Positions 43,922 through 57,099 of a stretch of 64,000 nt of DNA are shown piece after piece. Each line of letters opens with the position of its first letter. Within the stretch, counting starts at the first letter, position 1. The notes under the pieces were generated by a model. The model was not told the DNA's origin, ran no database searches, and saw nothing but the letters and a program-made list of their open reading frames with translations. The DNA is from Prosopocoilus inquinatus (Eukaryota > Arthropoda > Insecta > Coleoptera > Lucanidae): NCBI GenBank assembly GCA_036172665.1, contig CM069876.1, positions 620,001 through 684,000 on the forward strand, in the 5' to 3' direction. Position numbers and translations under genes: made by a program.

Positions 43922-46900
43922 TTTAATGCAAGTTAAGAGTGAGAGAATAGATTTACGGGTATACATCACACGATCGCAAAGAATAATTCTTTATGTGAGT
44001 ACAGGATAATCCTCATTTTAATTCTGAAATCATATTAACTGTATGTGACAGAGAAAGATTTTCTAAAATTCTTGGCAGGATCTTACATTTAATATTTTCT
44101 TTCAGATTTATTTTATATATTCTCCTTCAAGATAAAAAGCAAACGCGTCCTATGCAATTCGAACTTGTTATACGAACATGTCTCATCACTAAATTCAAAT
44201 CTTCAGTTCATCAATATCGAATTTGTATTGACGTTGGAAATTGACTGACTAACGAACAATGAAATTCCACAAGATCTTGTGATAGCGCAAAATCAAAATC
44301 AAATAACATAGTCATTGTACTTACTAAACGAATATAAAAATTTAATTGGAAATTCGAGTACTTTCATATAATTTTATGTAATGGAAAACAAAAAATGTAA
44401 AATTAAGCAAGCCATGCTTCAGTGTTGACGTTTCCCCAAATGACAATCTTAATTTACATTTAAATGTTGAAACGTTTTGTTCCTCGTTTTTTATGTGAAA
44501 ATGTGAAAAATGGTATTTTATAAAGTAGATTTTATTGTTATCAACACTGATTTATTTAAGAATGCTCCAAAGGGTCACTATTTTTGATGTTGTCTCCTGG
44601 TCTACTCGAGTGGGAAACAGTGTTTACCCGGTTGACTATTTCGTGCGTAAAACATTAATTAGTGGACGATGAGTTCAAAACTACTATACTACTACTATTC
44701 TAATATTACCTACTACGGCAATAAATTGAAAGCTAAAGATAATTTGTAATAAATAAACCGGAACTAATTGTAATTAAATGTCGCTTATATAATGGTGCCA
44801 ACTAAACTAAAAAGTCATGGCAATAAAATAGTAGTTTTAAAAAGACTCGGCATATTAAAAACAAAACGTTATAGTTCTAAGGAACTACGTATTTCTTTAT
44901 GTACAGGGTGTTCTTTTACTGTATGCAAATATTTAAACCTGCGATATATCACCATAAATGACAACGATTGAACATGATTGAATATGTTCTTAACAAAAAT
45001 TTGATAGGCAGATTTTCACTAAACCGTTTGAGAACTGCTGGCTGGCATAGTTCAAAGTGGAACGCGGCTGCTTCTTCAATTATGATCCGAAGCTGAAGTA
45101 AGCCAGCATCGGTACTTCACTTGATCTTGAGCACGAACGACATAAATCAGCTGCTCCGATCAGCTGGTCAGTCAAAACGTTTACAATTTAAATTAACTTC
45201 ACTGCAAGTAATTACAAGTTTAAGTATTTTTAAATTAAAATCTAATGCCATTCAAGAAGCTACGGTTCATAATTGCCGAACAAATTAAAAGCGAGGTACA
45301 AACAAATTGTAATTTCTCATTCCATATTAATTTTAATAGAATTATAAAAATTTCACATTTACTTTTTTTCCCATGGACCGCAAGCAGTAATATTGTCATA
45401 GCTAACAGCAAGGTTACAGTAAAAGTTTATTTACGTAAAAGAGTGAAGAAAGAACATTTTGCCTAATTGGTGCATAAATTTTCGGATTTATTCGTCGATA
45501 ATTGATATCGTAAAATATATTACTTCGCTCAGTGAATTAAAATTTTAAACAAAATAATTAATGAACCGTATCAGTGATTATTATTACGAGACGCTGCGTT
45601 GAAGATTGAGTCCGGCGTCCGGTGGGCGTGTTCATACCGAGAGGAAGGCGAATTTGACCTTCCTATCTTTCTCGCACATTTCAGCAGTTCCAAACAAGTG
45701 GTCCGTCCGAAATTTTTTGGCTATGATATGGTAGCCACCAAAAAATACCCGCAGAAGCTAGCATTTCATGTACTTATACTGAGGTTTTTTTATTTGTACG
45801 CAGTAAAAGAACACCTGTATATCGCTGGTTGCCACTGTTACCAGGACACCCGAGATACATTTCTATTAATTCCGTAAAAAAATATTTTAAGTTTTTCCTG
45901 TTTTGTGTTTATTTATATTGCTCACAGTTATAAAAAGCAAAAGCTGTATTTATTGGTTTGTTTTGTACTTCAAAGAGACTTACTTCTCTGTAACATAATT
46001 TTGGAAATTAGGGCATTTTCACTTAATAGTTTCTCAAAAAGCGTTCGCAATTATAAACATTTCAGTGAAGCGAAATTTAATTCGGCTTAAGTGGCAGGAG
46101 CGAATTAAATTTTAAAGTTCGGTGTATTCATAAAATCGAATCGCTCCGGAAATAATAATGAAGCATTCTTCCGCCTGCCGAAGTAGTAAGTACTTGCGCG
46201 CCTGCATATTTTTCTTTAAGCAAATTGAAAGCAATATACTCCGAATTTTAGCTTTAGCCGAGTTCATATGCGTCTATCATACATAAAATATAATTTGACA
46301 TGGCTTAATGTGGAATGTAAACTTGAAGGTAATAAAGTGGTCGTATTTATGTGCACGGAAATTATACAATATTTTTTTAGTAAGTAAACGAAGACATTAT
46401 ACGGCATAGTGGAACGGGCCACTTACGATTAAATTTACGAGTACAAATTTTTAAACTGTTACTTTAAATTACTTCTAAATCACTCACGTCAAACCTAAAG
46501 CACTGCATAAGTTTTAAGTATTATTCGGGTCTACCATTTGAACGAAAGCGTGCAGTAAATTACCAAAAAGTGCTTTCATAAGTCATCCATGGCGAGTACC
46601 TCAAAAGCACACTACTCGAAGAATCCGAAACGATTAACGAGCGCATTGTTTCAAAATTATTGCACTGAAGAAGGATTTGTGTAGTCTGATATTAATGTGG
46701 TGCGTTTCGTTAATTTAAGCAAAAGATTTATGGGAGATGTTTCAAAATAATAAAACGTTTTTGATTGGCTGACTCAATTTCATTTGGCCATATTTTACAA
46801 CTGTTGATAAGGCGCACGCCAAGCGCGAAAGATCCTTATTTCATAATTTTGTTGTCAATTAATTAATTAATAAATTAAATTATATATAAATTAATTAATT

Positions 46901-47238
46901 AATCAATTAATTAATTAAATTCATAGTAGATTATAACCATTTCGAAGGAGAGAAAAGCATTATTGTTTCACCGATGCAATTTTAGTATTATTGCGTCCAG
47001 GAAACAACATTTTTATCTCCTGAGTTGTATATACTGTTTTAGAATTAAAGAATTATAACTTTTATGATTAAAAAAAATGTAATAAATCAGCGCAGCGCAG
47101 CGCCAACTTTTATCAATTTAGTGTTTTCGGTTTGAAGTGATAGATTTTTATTTGTTTTAATATTTATACGCCTACTAGAAAGAGTGAATTTATAGGAAGG
47201 TATTCGATATTTAATTAAACAAATTGTTTGTTATAAAC
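43922..47238. other. Intergenic DNA
   Basis: 3.3 kb with no recognised gene. Notable bits: tacagggtgttcttt (44902), a less AT-rich patch at 45595-45720 with a 92-codon plus-strand frame I do not recognise, and AT-only palindromic runs at 46857-46920. Confidence 0.4.
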
Positions 47239-47363
47239 GGTCGTTTTCATAATCAGACTTTAAGGAAGCTTTAATTTAAAGGCACACTTTAAGTATAGGG
47301 AAACAAATGTATTTTTTTAGGTTAAAGTAACTTCAAATTTAAAGTCTGATTATGAAAATGGTC
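47239..47363. mobile_element. Small palindromic MITE
   Basis: Left ggtcgttttcataatcagac and right gtctgattatgaaaatggtc are inverted repeats, with more complementary ttaaa/tttaa inside. A related half is at 30788-30830. Target duplication not clear. Confidence 0.6.
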
Positions 47364-47778
47364 CTAAATCAAAAATGAACCAAGACTGTTAAAACTGACA
47401 GCGTCATTGAATGTAGCATTAAAGCTCCTTTAAAGTTATAGGTCACTTAAGACACCATGTTATTTAAAATTTAAAGTCCAAAATCCGCACAGTGCGGATG
47501 TTCTCAAGTAATTTTATCTCAAGAATTAGTATTTTTTTTCTACTTTTATTTGGTTTTTGTCTGAACTTTCTATATATCTTATTTGGTTCCGAAGTTAATA
47601 GGGAAGAAGGAACTATAGACTAGCACTGCATAACGCTGTTTATACATATATCGTTTGTGTTTTCCTGTGAGTCACATTCCGATAGAAGTTCTAGCTTAGT
47701 AAAGTATCTTAATTAAATAAAGTGTACCGAATTATAAACATAATAATCATAAGAATTTGAATTCTCAGAAAGATTATA

Positions 47779-48347
47779 CACCGTGATTCAATAATGTCTC
47801 CCGATATTTTCCGGGTGAATAGAAAATCGAGGAACAAGGTTACCTTTTTATATAATTTATTTTCCAAAAGTGAGTAATAAGGGAGTTATAAGCCCTGAAA
47901 GAGGGGTGAAAAATATTTTTTTTTGGAAATATCTTCTGGATGCTTTAAATATTAAATATATTAAATATTTTAAACATAAATATAAGGCACCTAACTGCGC
48001 ATTAACAACATATTGTCAGATCCTCCATCCTTTTGGTTTTGTAAGGGTAGCAGTCAGTATTTTATTCCTAACTTTTTATTTTTTATACATTTCGTGAAAA
48101 ATTTGCGAAGAAAATATTCTCTGGATTATTTGGCACGAAAAACGTTCGCTTATTGCATTTCGATAAACTCAGCTGTTCTGGAGTAATTGCTGTTTAATAG
48201 TAACGATGCATCTACTCGTATTATGTAATAATACCCTAAAATTTACCAATTTCACTTTTCGAAAAAAAAATATATATAAAAAGGGGACCTTATTTTTTAT
48301 GTTCTATCCACCCTAAAAATATCGGGAGACACTTCTGAATCACAGTG
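47779..48347. mobile_element. Tc1/mariner-type MITE, 569 bp
   Basis: TA on both sides (47777-47778, 48348-48349). Terminal inverted repeats of about 40 bp: CACCGTGATTCA...TGTCTCCCGATATTT at the left and the complement of AAATATCGGGAGACA...TGAATCACAGTG at the right. No transposase. Confidence 0.75.
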
Positions 48348-48454
48348 TATAATAAACTTAAGAAATACACATTGTTTGGAAAAATTTCTGTAACAAATTA
48401 AAAAAAAACTACATTTTCATATGTATAATTTAAAATGGCGGGTAATATGGAATA

Positions 48455-48566
48455 GTCAGTTGGAGTAATATGAAATAATATAAAGATATGCAACACTTTG
48501 AATTAATAAGGTCAGTTGGAGTAATATGAAATAATATAAAGATATGCAACACTTTGAATTAATAAG
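48455..48566. repeat. Exact 56-bp tandem duplication
   Basis: gtcagttggagtaatatgaa ... aattaataag occurs at 48455-48510 and again at 48511-48566 without differences. Confidence 0.92.
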
Positions 48567-49588
48567 GTGAAATATCAACAGCAGTACTCATTTACATTAT
48601 AAGAAACTTATCTTGGTATAAAAACACTTTTATTTTTAAAACTCCGGCAAAATACCTTTTTTTCTGGCACCGCGCAAAAACTTACAAAACAATAAATTCA
48701 CAAACTCATGTACTGTAAAGATATGCAATCTTACCGGCTGAGAACCTCTGTATTAGTGACCTACAATACCGAAACTCATGTTAATACCAGCGTCGTTTCA
48801 CAGATGGCGCTTCTTATTTCAATAACACCTCGGTTACATGCCGAATGCTTTACCACTAAGCTAATGTGTCTCCGAAGTTCGAAGGTTTTAAATTAGAAAC
48901 AGATGATGAATGCAATTTGCCGACCCTGCAATAATAACACAGGTCTGCATAAATCTGGGGTTTGAATTTTTATCGCTGTTTTAAGAAAAGGATCAAAAAT
49001 CATTAACAAATCTGTAACTAGTTTTTGAAAAACACTTTTTTTTAAATTTCGTGTAAAATCCGAAAAGAAATCTAAATTTCTGGAATTTTCTTTTGCCATT
49101 AGGAATTGTATTTGCGGAAACGTTAATCTTTGTGATGTTGTGATAAAATACTATTCGGAACAAGCTAAGAAAATAGATGGCGCTCGAAATAGTCCCTACT
49201 TTACCAACATTCTTAATATTTAAACCAAATTAAACAAAAATTAAAATCTGATCGCTATAGTTTCTTTTTAAACCTATTAAAAGTGATAAAATTGCATCAA
49301 TTTCATTCTGTACAAACTGTATATCAACAATTCTGACAGTTTTTGTTACATGCGTGGTCTTTATACAGGGCGGAACAAAATTATCAAATAATAGCTGTAA
49401 CTTTTTTATTTGGAAAGTTTTGAAAAAATGTATAATACAAAAATTCTTTGATGTATTTCTATGCATGCTTTGACGAACATAGTTTCGCTGTGTTATCTCT
49501 TGTTTCGTTGCTATGGCAACCAACTTTGTTTTTTTTTTTTTTTAATAGGAAACATCCGAAAATTTAATGGTTCTGTTGGATCAAATTA
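48567..49588. other. Intergenic DNA with a tRNA-like relic
   Basis: Contains the tRNA-like segment at 48820-48873 and a tacagggcggaac repeat-end motif near 49364. No coding frame believed. Confidence 0.4.
48820..48873 (-). pseudogene. tRNA-derived relic or SINE head
   Basis: On the minus strand, TTAGCTTAGTGGTAAAGC matches the Pol III box A/D-arm pattern, followed by TTCGGCATGTAACCGA resembling an anticodon arm. The usual U before the anticodon and a good box B/T-arm are missing, so it is not a functional tRNA. A decayed tRNA-derived SINE head is the best reading. Confidence 0.4.
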
Positions 49589-49721
49589 AAGCCCGATTTC
49601 TACACTTACGGATAAATTTATCTGCCAGGTAGTAACTATCCTCGGAAACTATTGTCGATACAATGATTTTCAAGGATAATACCTGGCAGATAAATTTATC
49701 AGGAAGTGAAGAAATCGGGCA
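49589..49721. mobile_element. PIF/Harbinger-like MITE, copy 2
   Basis: TTA on both sides; gcccgatttct...ataaatttatctgccaggta at the left and acctggcagataaatttat...gaaatcgggc at the right. Sister of 41814-41941, with the same palindromic design. Confidence 0.78.
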
Positions 49722-49853
49722 TTAGTCGCTGAAAGATTAGTCGCGATTTAAAAATTTCTAGAATGCTTCTGCGTCAATAATCTGGCTTTACAAAAATACC
49801 GTGTTTCCTCTGTAATTATTCTGGGCTTATAATTTACGCTGGAAAAAAAAGGA

Positions 49854-50024
49854 ATGGCCCAAGAGACCATTTTGGATTGTAACAGGAACTTAAAAATTCA
49901 TTTTCTACTTTATCATTTGAACTATTTCCCAGAAAATCTTGTTGTGCTGAGTGAGGAGCAAGGTGAAAGGTTCCATCAAGATGGAAAAAAATATGGAAAA
50001 ATTATACAGGCCGTTGGAATATGA
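49854..50024 (+). pseudogene. Relic of a transposon-associated protein
   Basis: 56-codon frame with NLKIHFLLYHLNYFPENL and SEEQGERFHQD. I recall this combination (HFLHSHLDFFPEN ... EEHGERFHQDI ... MEKRYQG) from a widespread arthropod protein group that behaves like mobile-element genes. The continuation (MEKLYR, then WNMNF) is in other frames, so this is a fragment. Family name uncertain. Confidence 0.45.
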
Positions 50025-50911
50025 ATTTTATGGAATTTATGTGTCTTGCTCATAAGAATTATATGGGGCAAAAAGAAAAGGAGTATCTAAACAATATAAC
50101 TGCAGATATTAAGAAAGATGTAATACGCGAAACTAGTAAATTAAATGCTGAAATTCTTCAAATATTGCTGACATTAACTATTTATTATTTTGTCTTATGG
50201 TTTCAAATTCTTACGTGATAGAAACCTTTTGATGGTGTTTCAGGGATGTGTCAACACACACTGAACAAATTTACACACAATAATTGAAACCTCAGATAAA
50301 AAGTATAATTTTGCCGACCTGTGTAATTAATACTAATAATTAATAATTTAATCAATATTTGAGAAACCGCATGTGTCAGTTTTTGTTTGTAAATAAGGTT
50401 AATATAAATATAATTTAATATGGCCATTCTTTGAAAGGAAAATCGCCTTGCAATTAATTCTCTTTGACCCTTGGCTTCGGTTGAAAAACGAAAAATTCAA
50501 ACTCAGTACTTACACTGGAAAAATTTTCTTTAATTTCCAATTTTGTGGAGTCACGAGACTTTTTAAGGGATTTCTCTATTGCAGTTTATAGAAAACTAAT
50601 ATTTAACAGAAGCTGTTATCCTCTTAAATTGAAAACAATGAATGTTCTACCACGCATTTAATAATTATTGCTTGATGTAAGTATGATGTATACAGATTTC
50701 CATTAAAATTTAATACCTCATTTTAAAGACAATAAATCAAAGAAGTTTTTAGAATTATTTCCAAGCCGATTGTATTATCAAATTCTGCAGCCATAGTATT
50801 TCAAACTTGTTAAAGTTTTTAACTTAATGTTTGTTGCGTAATACGCACTATTATTTAGTCTAACTAGGAAAACATAAATATTAAGAGAAACTGTTACACT
50901 CTCTGGATAGG
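50025..50911. other. Intergenic AT-rich DNA
   Basis: Nothing recognised beyond the frameshifted tail of the preceding relic. Confidence 0.4.
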
Positions 50912-51099
50912 ATGCGTATTTGTAAGGAAAGTACAAAAATTAAAATATCTCAGAAACTTTTGCATTCTGTATGGTCAAAGCAATTGCAAATGAGCTCTAC
51001 TAACAAACCTTCAAAGGAATACGTCGACTTACCACTCATCCTGGATAGCAAAAAGTATCGGTTGTATTTACACAAAAGTGTGTAGTTGCCTGTGTTGAG

Positions 51100-51741
51100 G
51101 TGAGTACAGATCTTAGAAATAAGTTTAATACTCCACAAATCATCTATAAACTGTTACATATCAATATCCAATCAATTCTTAATAAATTGGAACAATTAGA
51201 TGTCGTATCTTCTACTTTAAAGCACTCCTTTATATGTGTCAGTGAACACTGGTGTAATGACAATGCAATTGAATCATTAGTGTTGCCGGGATATAAAATA
51301 GCTTCGTTTTACTCTAGAAAAGAACACATGCGAGTAAATGGAGGTGTACTTATTTTTGCTCAAGAAGATTTGTGTACTAATGCCTTAATTTCATATAACA
51401 AATTGTGACCATTTATCGACCGTCTCCGAGTGATTTCGATTGTTTTATCAACAACTTGACTGCATTGTTGAACATATTAAATAATAAATACATCATTCTC
51501 TGTGGTGATTTTAATATTGATGAAGGAAACCTATCAGTCGAAGGTCTTTAATGATCTAATCAACTCATTTAATTTGAAATCGACAGTGTTAGGACCCACA
51601 AGGATGTCCACCAAAGCTAATGGCCGTACTACCTGCACTTCTATTGATTATATCATCACTAATCTGCCAGAAGATAAGCATTCAACTCAGGTGAACAATT
51701 TGGACTTCTCGGATCACTTGGCACAAGTATTTATTAGTTAA
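51100..51741 (+). pseudogene. LINE apurinic endonuclease domain
   Basis: Motifs in order: LHINIQSILNKL (first catalytic Asn region), FICVSEHWCND (catalytic Glu), LPGYKIASFYSR and GGVLIF, then in other frames CGDFNID (Asp-Asn catalytic pair), SIDYIITN and FSDHLAQ (catalytic Asp-His). All the hallmark residues of an APE-like nuclease are visible, but across frameshifts. Confidence 0.8.
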
Positions 51742-51869
51742 TTATCCAAATAACGTTATTTCTTATGATAAAAGAAATATAACACAAAATTCACACAGAG
51801 ACCCATAATTGGACGGAACTACTTTCATTAACTGACATTAACTCTGCTTTTCCAATGTTCGTCGAAATA

Positions 51870-53168
51870 CGTGGGCTGGTGGAAAATTTTCTGGAATCTA
51901 GTAGGTCTAGAATTGTTAGCGTTTATCAATTGTCATATTTGAAAAATTTGACGTTTTTCGCCTATAATCCTATTGACAGTTCCTATCCAAGTAAACTAGT
52001 TTTGTTTGTACGGCATTTGAGAAAAAGTAATTTTGTGTAAACATGGAAATCTCGCATGAAAATTTTCGTTCCATGATTTTTTACGATTTCAAATGTGGTC
52101 TAACGCCGAAACAATGCCTCGATCGGCTTCATTTGGCTTCTGGAGATGAAGCACTATCAAAGAGCAGTGTTTATAATTGGTTTGTCGAATTCCAGCGTGG
52201 ACGTACCTCTCTCAGCGACGAATTTCGTGAAGGTCGTCCATCAACATCTGTTGTTGCCACTAATGTAGATGCTGTGCGTGAAATTCTTGAGCGAGATCGA
52301 TATGTCACAGACATACCGTAAGATTCAAGGATCCTTACACATTGACATGAAAGCAAAACACCAGATTTTGCATGATCATTTGAACGTACGAAAGCTTTGC
52401 AGTCGTTGGATCCCACACAATTTAACAGAAGCGCAAAAGCAGGGTCGTGTCAAATGGTGCGAAGAAATGCTCAAGAAATTCAATGGAGGTCGTTCAAATT
52501 TAGTTTATAACATCGTTACTGGTGACGAAACGTGGATCTATTCGTACGAGACAGAAAGTAAACAACAATCTACCGTTTGAGTATTTCAGAATGAACCAAA
52601 ACCAACAAAAGTTGTCCGTTCACGCAGTGCCGCGAAGAAAATGATTGCTTGTTTCTTTGGTTTAACTGGACATGTAGCAACCGTGGCCTTAGAGGATCGA
52701 AGAAACCGTGAATGCTGATTGGTATACTACAATTTGTTTGCCGGAAGTCATTGATCAAATAAGAAGAAACAATCGAAATCGACGAATTATTCTCCATCAT
52801 GACAACGCCAGCTCTCACTCAGCCCGTCAAACGGTTGATTTCTTGTCCAACAAAAATGTTAAATTAATGACTTCTTGTCAATATTCACCTGATTTATCAC
52901 CTAATGATTTCTTTTAGTTCCCAAATATCAAAAATAAAATGCGTGGTGAGCGATTTTCGTCGGCTGAAGCGGCGGTTGAAATTGATTCCGGGCACTGGTT
53001 TCTGAGGTACCATCTTTAGAGTGGAAAACGTGCTTTAGAAATTGGTTCGAGCGTATGCAAAAGTATGTTGACGTCAAAGGCGAATACTTCGAAAAACAAT
53101 GATACCGTTTACCAAATTTCATATGCGTTTTTTCATACCGTTTCCAAAAACTTTTCCAGCAGCCCATG
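51870..53168 (+). mobile_element. mariner element inserted in the LINE
   Basis: TA duplicated at 51868-51869 and 53169-53170. Imperfect terminal inverted repeats (GGGCTGGTGGAAAATTTT at the left, complement of AAAAACTTTTCCAGCAGCCC at the right). Excision of the element plus one TA restores the LINE frame across the site (codons for FVEI then LTNVMN), which fixes the boundaries. Confidence 0.88.
52043..53102 (+). pseudogene. mariner transposase (DD34D), decayed
   Basis: N-terminal HTH domains (DFKCGLTPKQCLDRLHLASG, SSVYNWFVEFQRGR), WVPHNL-like box (CSRWIPHNLTEAQK), IVTGDETWIYSYE (first D), RRIILHHDNASSHSA (second D), YSPDLSPNDFF (third D, 34 residues later). Frame breaks near 52318 and 52705 and stops at 52578 and 52916 inactivate it. 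Mauritiana/Mos-like by motif pattern. Confidence 0.85.
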
Positions 53169-53170
53169 TA

Positions 53171-55076
53171 TTAACTAACGTCATGAACAATTCAGGTGTC
53201 CATTTCGATATGAAATTTATTAAGAAACCAAGCAGCAAAAAATGGATGTCTGCTGAACTGAAGGATATGGGTAAGAAACTTCAGGATCTATTTTGGCTTA
53301 AGACGAAATTTCCTTCCAACACTCTGATTGCTCAATGTCAGTCACAGAAAACCAAATACAGACAAAGAATAAGGCTCGCCAAACAAAACTATTACAGGAA
53401 TACCCTGAATAAAAATGAAAACTTTATAAAAAATATTTGATCGTTGGTTAATGTTAAACTGAACAGAACAACAAAAAAGCGCAGCCAAATTATTTTAAGA
53501 ACAAGCGCAGGTACATTATTAACAAATACCAAATTAATTGCGGAAGAATTGGCTATTCAATTTTCAGTAGGACCACAAAATAAAATTCGTGAGTCTTTTG
53601 GTGACAGAGTTAGTTCGGATTCTGAGTGTTCTACGTACCAAAATTCTATGGCATTAATTACAGCCGATTCCAGTGAAATAAAAAATATTGTGTTTGCCAT
53701 TAAATCAAATTCATCTGGAGCTGATAATATTTCACCTAAGGTCATAAAATACTGTAGTGAACAATTGGTGCCGTTACTAACATTTTTAACTAACTTGTCG
53801 TTGCAAACTGCTTTGTTTCCCTCCATCTTGAAAACTGGCTCGGTTTTACCGGTATTTAAAAAAAGGTGACTGTCTTAATATTGATAATTACAGACCCGTT
53901 ACAATACTGAGTGTGTTCTCTAAAGTTATTGAAAAACTTGTGCTGGCAAGATTGACTTCTTCCTTGGAGAAAAACAACATCATAACTGATCATCAACATG
54001 GATTTTTAAGGAATAACTCAACTGAATCTAGCTGTGTGAGCTTTATAGATCTTGTTTATAGTGAACTTGACTCTGGAAATTATGTAGTAAGTATATTTTT
54101 TGACTTAACAAAGGCATTTGATTCTATCGACCTTGAAATCTTATTAAATAAGTTAAGTAATTATGGTATTAGGGGACAAATTTCTAAATGGCTAAAATAT
54201 TTTCTAACGGAAAGGCAAGTTATTGTTAAACTAAACAATGAATTTTGCAATACTTATTACGTCAACCTGGGTGTTACTCAGGGTTCGGTGCTGGGACCAT
54301 TACTGTTTTTGCTTTTCATTAATAACTTACCCATGCACATTAAATCTGGTTATACTTGTATTTTCGCTGATGACACTTCAGCGGTGGTCTCAGCACCGAC
54401 ACCTGAGTTGACTATCAGTAAGGTTAAGCTAGTTGTTAACGAAATGTCAAATTGGTGTAATAAAAATAGTTTAATTTTGAACTCTGACAAAATGGTTTTC
54501 ATTAACTTTTTCAATAGAAAATGCATTCCTTCAAAAAGTATTGTAGAAGGCAATATTAAATTTGTAACTAATACTAAGTTTTTAGTTACTATTATTATTA
54601 GTAGATTAACTTGGCTAAACAATGTGGATACTGTTTGTAATAAAATTAACAAGGCCTATTACGCTATATTAAAGCTAAAATATTATTTAGATATAGGCTC
54701 CTTAATAACTGGGTATTATTCTTTGGTTTATTGCCATTTTCAGTACAATATTATTGTTTGCGGTGGAACGTCATCATTATTACGTTTATTTATTACTCAA
54801 AGGAGAATTATGAGACTGATTTTTAACATTAAACCTTTGGATTCCTGTAATAAAGCTTTTATTGATAACAAGATTTTAACTGTACCTTGTATTTTCCTCT
54901 ATGGTTGCGCGTTGTGTGTGAAAAAGAATAACCAAAAGTTTAGCCAGGTTGGTAATAACCATCATTACGATACACGTTACAGTTATCATTTGCGGCAACC
55001 GCTTCACTCCACAACATTATATGAATGTCAACCTTATTATATTTTTGCAAAAGTATTTAATCATGGACGTTTATAG
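53171..55076 (+). pseudogene. LINE reverse transcriptase
   Basis: First part (53171-53869): KKWMSAELKDMGKK linker, then AIKSNSSGADNISPKVIKY and GSVLPVFKK, frameshift at a run of A, then 53913-55076 (387 codons): NYRPVTILSVFSKVIEKLV (spanning the shift), QHGFLRNNST, FFDLTKAFDSID (catalytic Asp), VTQGSVLGPLLFLLFIN, FADDTSAVV (catalytic FADD) and the C-terminal RRIMRLIFNIKPLDSC. CR1/Jockey-like in overall pattern. Confidence 0.85.
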
Positions 55077-55140
55077 AAATTCTATTAATAAAGGCACGTT
55101 TATAGAAATTCTGTTAATAAAGGCAAAAACTTATGTGTAT

Positions 55141-56875
55141 TAAGAAGTTGAAAATGAAATTCAATTATTAAAAATACCCTCTAATATGAACACTTCATCG
55201 TGCTGTACTTTATCAATGTATATTTAGTACAATTAAAATTGCTTTGGAGATGATACAATTTTAGGATGGTACGTTTTTCATTGACGTACAAATTACAAAC
55301 CAAGTGACACATTTTATTATTGATGATAGTACGATATTTCGAAATACATACTTAAATATGGCTTAAGTTTGTCTGTTTTTAGACAAACGATTCTATTTTA
55401 CCGCAGAATATTATTCATATGTTCGAAAATGTCGGTAATTATGTCAACTATCTGCACACCACTTCCTGCGAATCCAAACAGTTAACTTGGCAGATTTGAA
55501 ACTTCCCATTGATGGAAATGCATCAGCGTGTGACGCTCGTAAATACTAAAAATATTTTCTCTTTGTGTGAAAGTCACGTACGCACTTTTTTGGAAAAACA
55601 TTTAACAGCAGATAATAGATACTGATAACTTCGTTATTGTGTTATCATCTCTGATTCAAACCTTTTTTTTTTTCATTGTCAATAAAAGCTTCGATGCTGA
55701 GGAATAAATAAATGCAATTGCTTTCTAATAAGTAAATATTAACACAGGGCAGTCTAAATGTCAAATTGGTAGTTTCTACGTAGCGACAAGTACAAAATTA
55801 TGTGATTCTTTAAAAATTACCAAAGTAAAAGCCTTTTCCGTTAGTTACCTTCAGTTATAACAACAATTGAAACGTGCGGTTATTTTTAATCAAAAGAGAA
55901 TTTTATTGTGGGCACAAAACCTGAACGTTCAATTATCTTGCTCACTGAAATAGATTTTCTATCTTTGATTCCGCATAATATGTGTGTGTGTGTGTGTGCA
56001 TTACTCGTTGTTACATTCCATTATTTTCAGCAAGTCAGTTTTAAATTTGCGTTGAAAAGGTTGATATACCGAAGCTCCTGAAATTATAAACAGGAGATAT
56101 TTTGTTTTACTTTTCACAATTTTGCTTCTGCACGATAATTTTGTTGGAGCGGAGTTACTAAACGTTCAGAAACGTAAAACTACATTTAATTTGAAAAGTT
56201 TAGTATAAATTTACTTGCAAGAGATATTTGTCTGGATTTGTTTGATTCTTTCTTTATAATTCTCTAAATTTAGTCCAGGTAAATACATTTCCACATTTTT
56301 ATTACGTTGGTATTAGCTTTTTTATATACACGCTTCTTTTTCTTGTTTTTTTCCCGTCTGTATTCTAGAAAGCATTGTTTGTAAATACTTTTTACTTTCT
56401 TCTCTTGTAATGGAATCCTAAATCTTTTCAATTTCTTTTATGTTGATTTAGTTGGATCTTGTCGTAACTCCTTTTTCATTTTTCTCCATACAATCTACAG
56501 GCCACGATTTCTTCATTTCTTTCATGACTTTTCTAGTTTCTGTGCATGTCTTACGTCAGAATTAGAAATTTGAATTTCTTTGCTTTATGTAAAATTTGGA
56601 ATCATTTTGTTTGCGTTTCTTCTATGCCGCTAAATATTTTATGGGCATATGCAGTTGAAAGCAACCGTGGTGCGACCCATCAATTTAGTCTAGAATTTAC
56701 TCGCTTGGCTCATTTTTTTTTTAATAATGCAAAATTCTTCAAAATACTGTCACACTCTCTGTGCACTCTTAATAAAGGTAGCCGTTGGGGTAACGTAGCT
56801 CTAGGTAGGTGCCGCTCAGGTATGGGCTAAAGGCACTAGGGGGTAGTTTACCCGATAGAGAAATGGATTTCTTAC
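55141..56875. other. Intergenic DNA
   Basis: AT-rich. (TG)9 microsatellite at 55981-55998. The last 120 bp before 56876 are less AT-rich (ccgttggggtaacgtagctc) and might be leftover retroelement sequence. Confidence 0.4.
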
Positions 56876-57099
56876 CTCGTCCCGGTCTTGTCTCGAAACA
56901 GGAAGGTCCTCTTCAGACAAAAACTCCCCACAACACTTTTAGGCTTTATTGAGCACCGCTATGGAGCCACCTTGCCGAGCCCACCTTCCTTGGACGGTGC
57001 CACCTCGACTCTGTCTCCGCAATTTCCCAATTATCCGTAGCTCAGCAAAGTGATCCGTTAACAATTATATACAGCTGTCCCGAAAGAGTCTTCGTGACA
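56876..57099 (-). repeat. 3' LTR (Ty3/gypsy-like) of the chimeric insertion
   Basis: 224 bp. At its minus-strand end the sequence CGGGACGAG is followed by GTAAGA, a consensus splice donor. The repeat identity with the other copy stops exactly there. Confidence 0.7.

Larger units (their letters stand above)
50912..55140 (+). mobile_element. LINE retrotransposon split by a mariner
   Basis: APE-type non-LTR element: endonuclease (51100-51741), inserted mariner (51870-53168), linker and RT (53171-55076), and a tail ending near 55140 in a short duplicated motif (ttctattaataaaggcacgt and ttctgttaataaaggca). A 57-codon frame at 50912-51085 may be the end of an ORF1. Frameshifts near 51408, 51520, 53438 and 53868 inactivate it. 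Confidence 0.82.

Noticed and set aside
45599..45877. 92-codon plus-strand frame in a less AT-rich patch
   Set aside because: No recognised motif, no splice context; left as intergenic.
46857..46920. Possible origin or structured element made of ttaattaa repeats
   Set aside because: Simple AT-rich repeat, common in such genomes and without other support.
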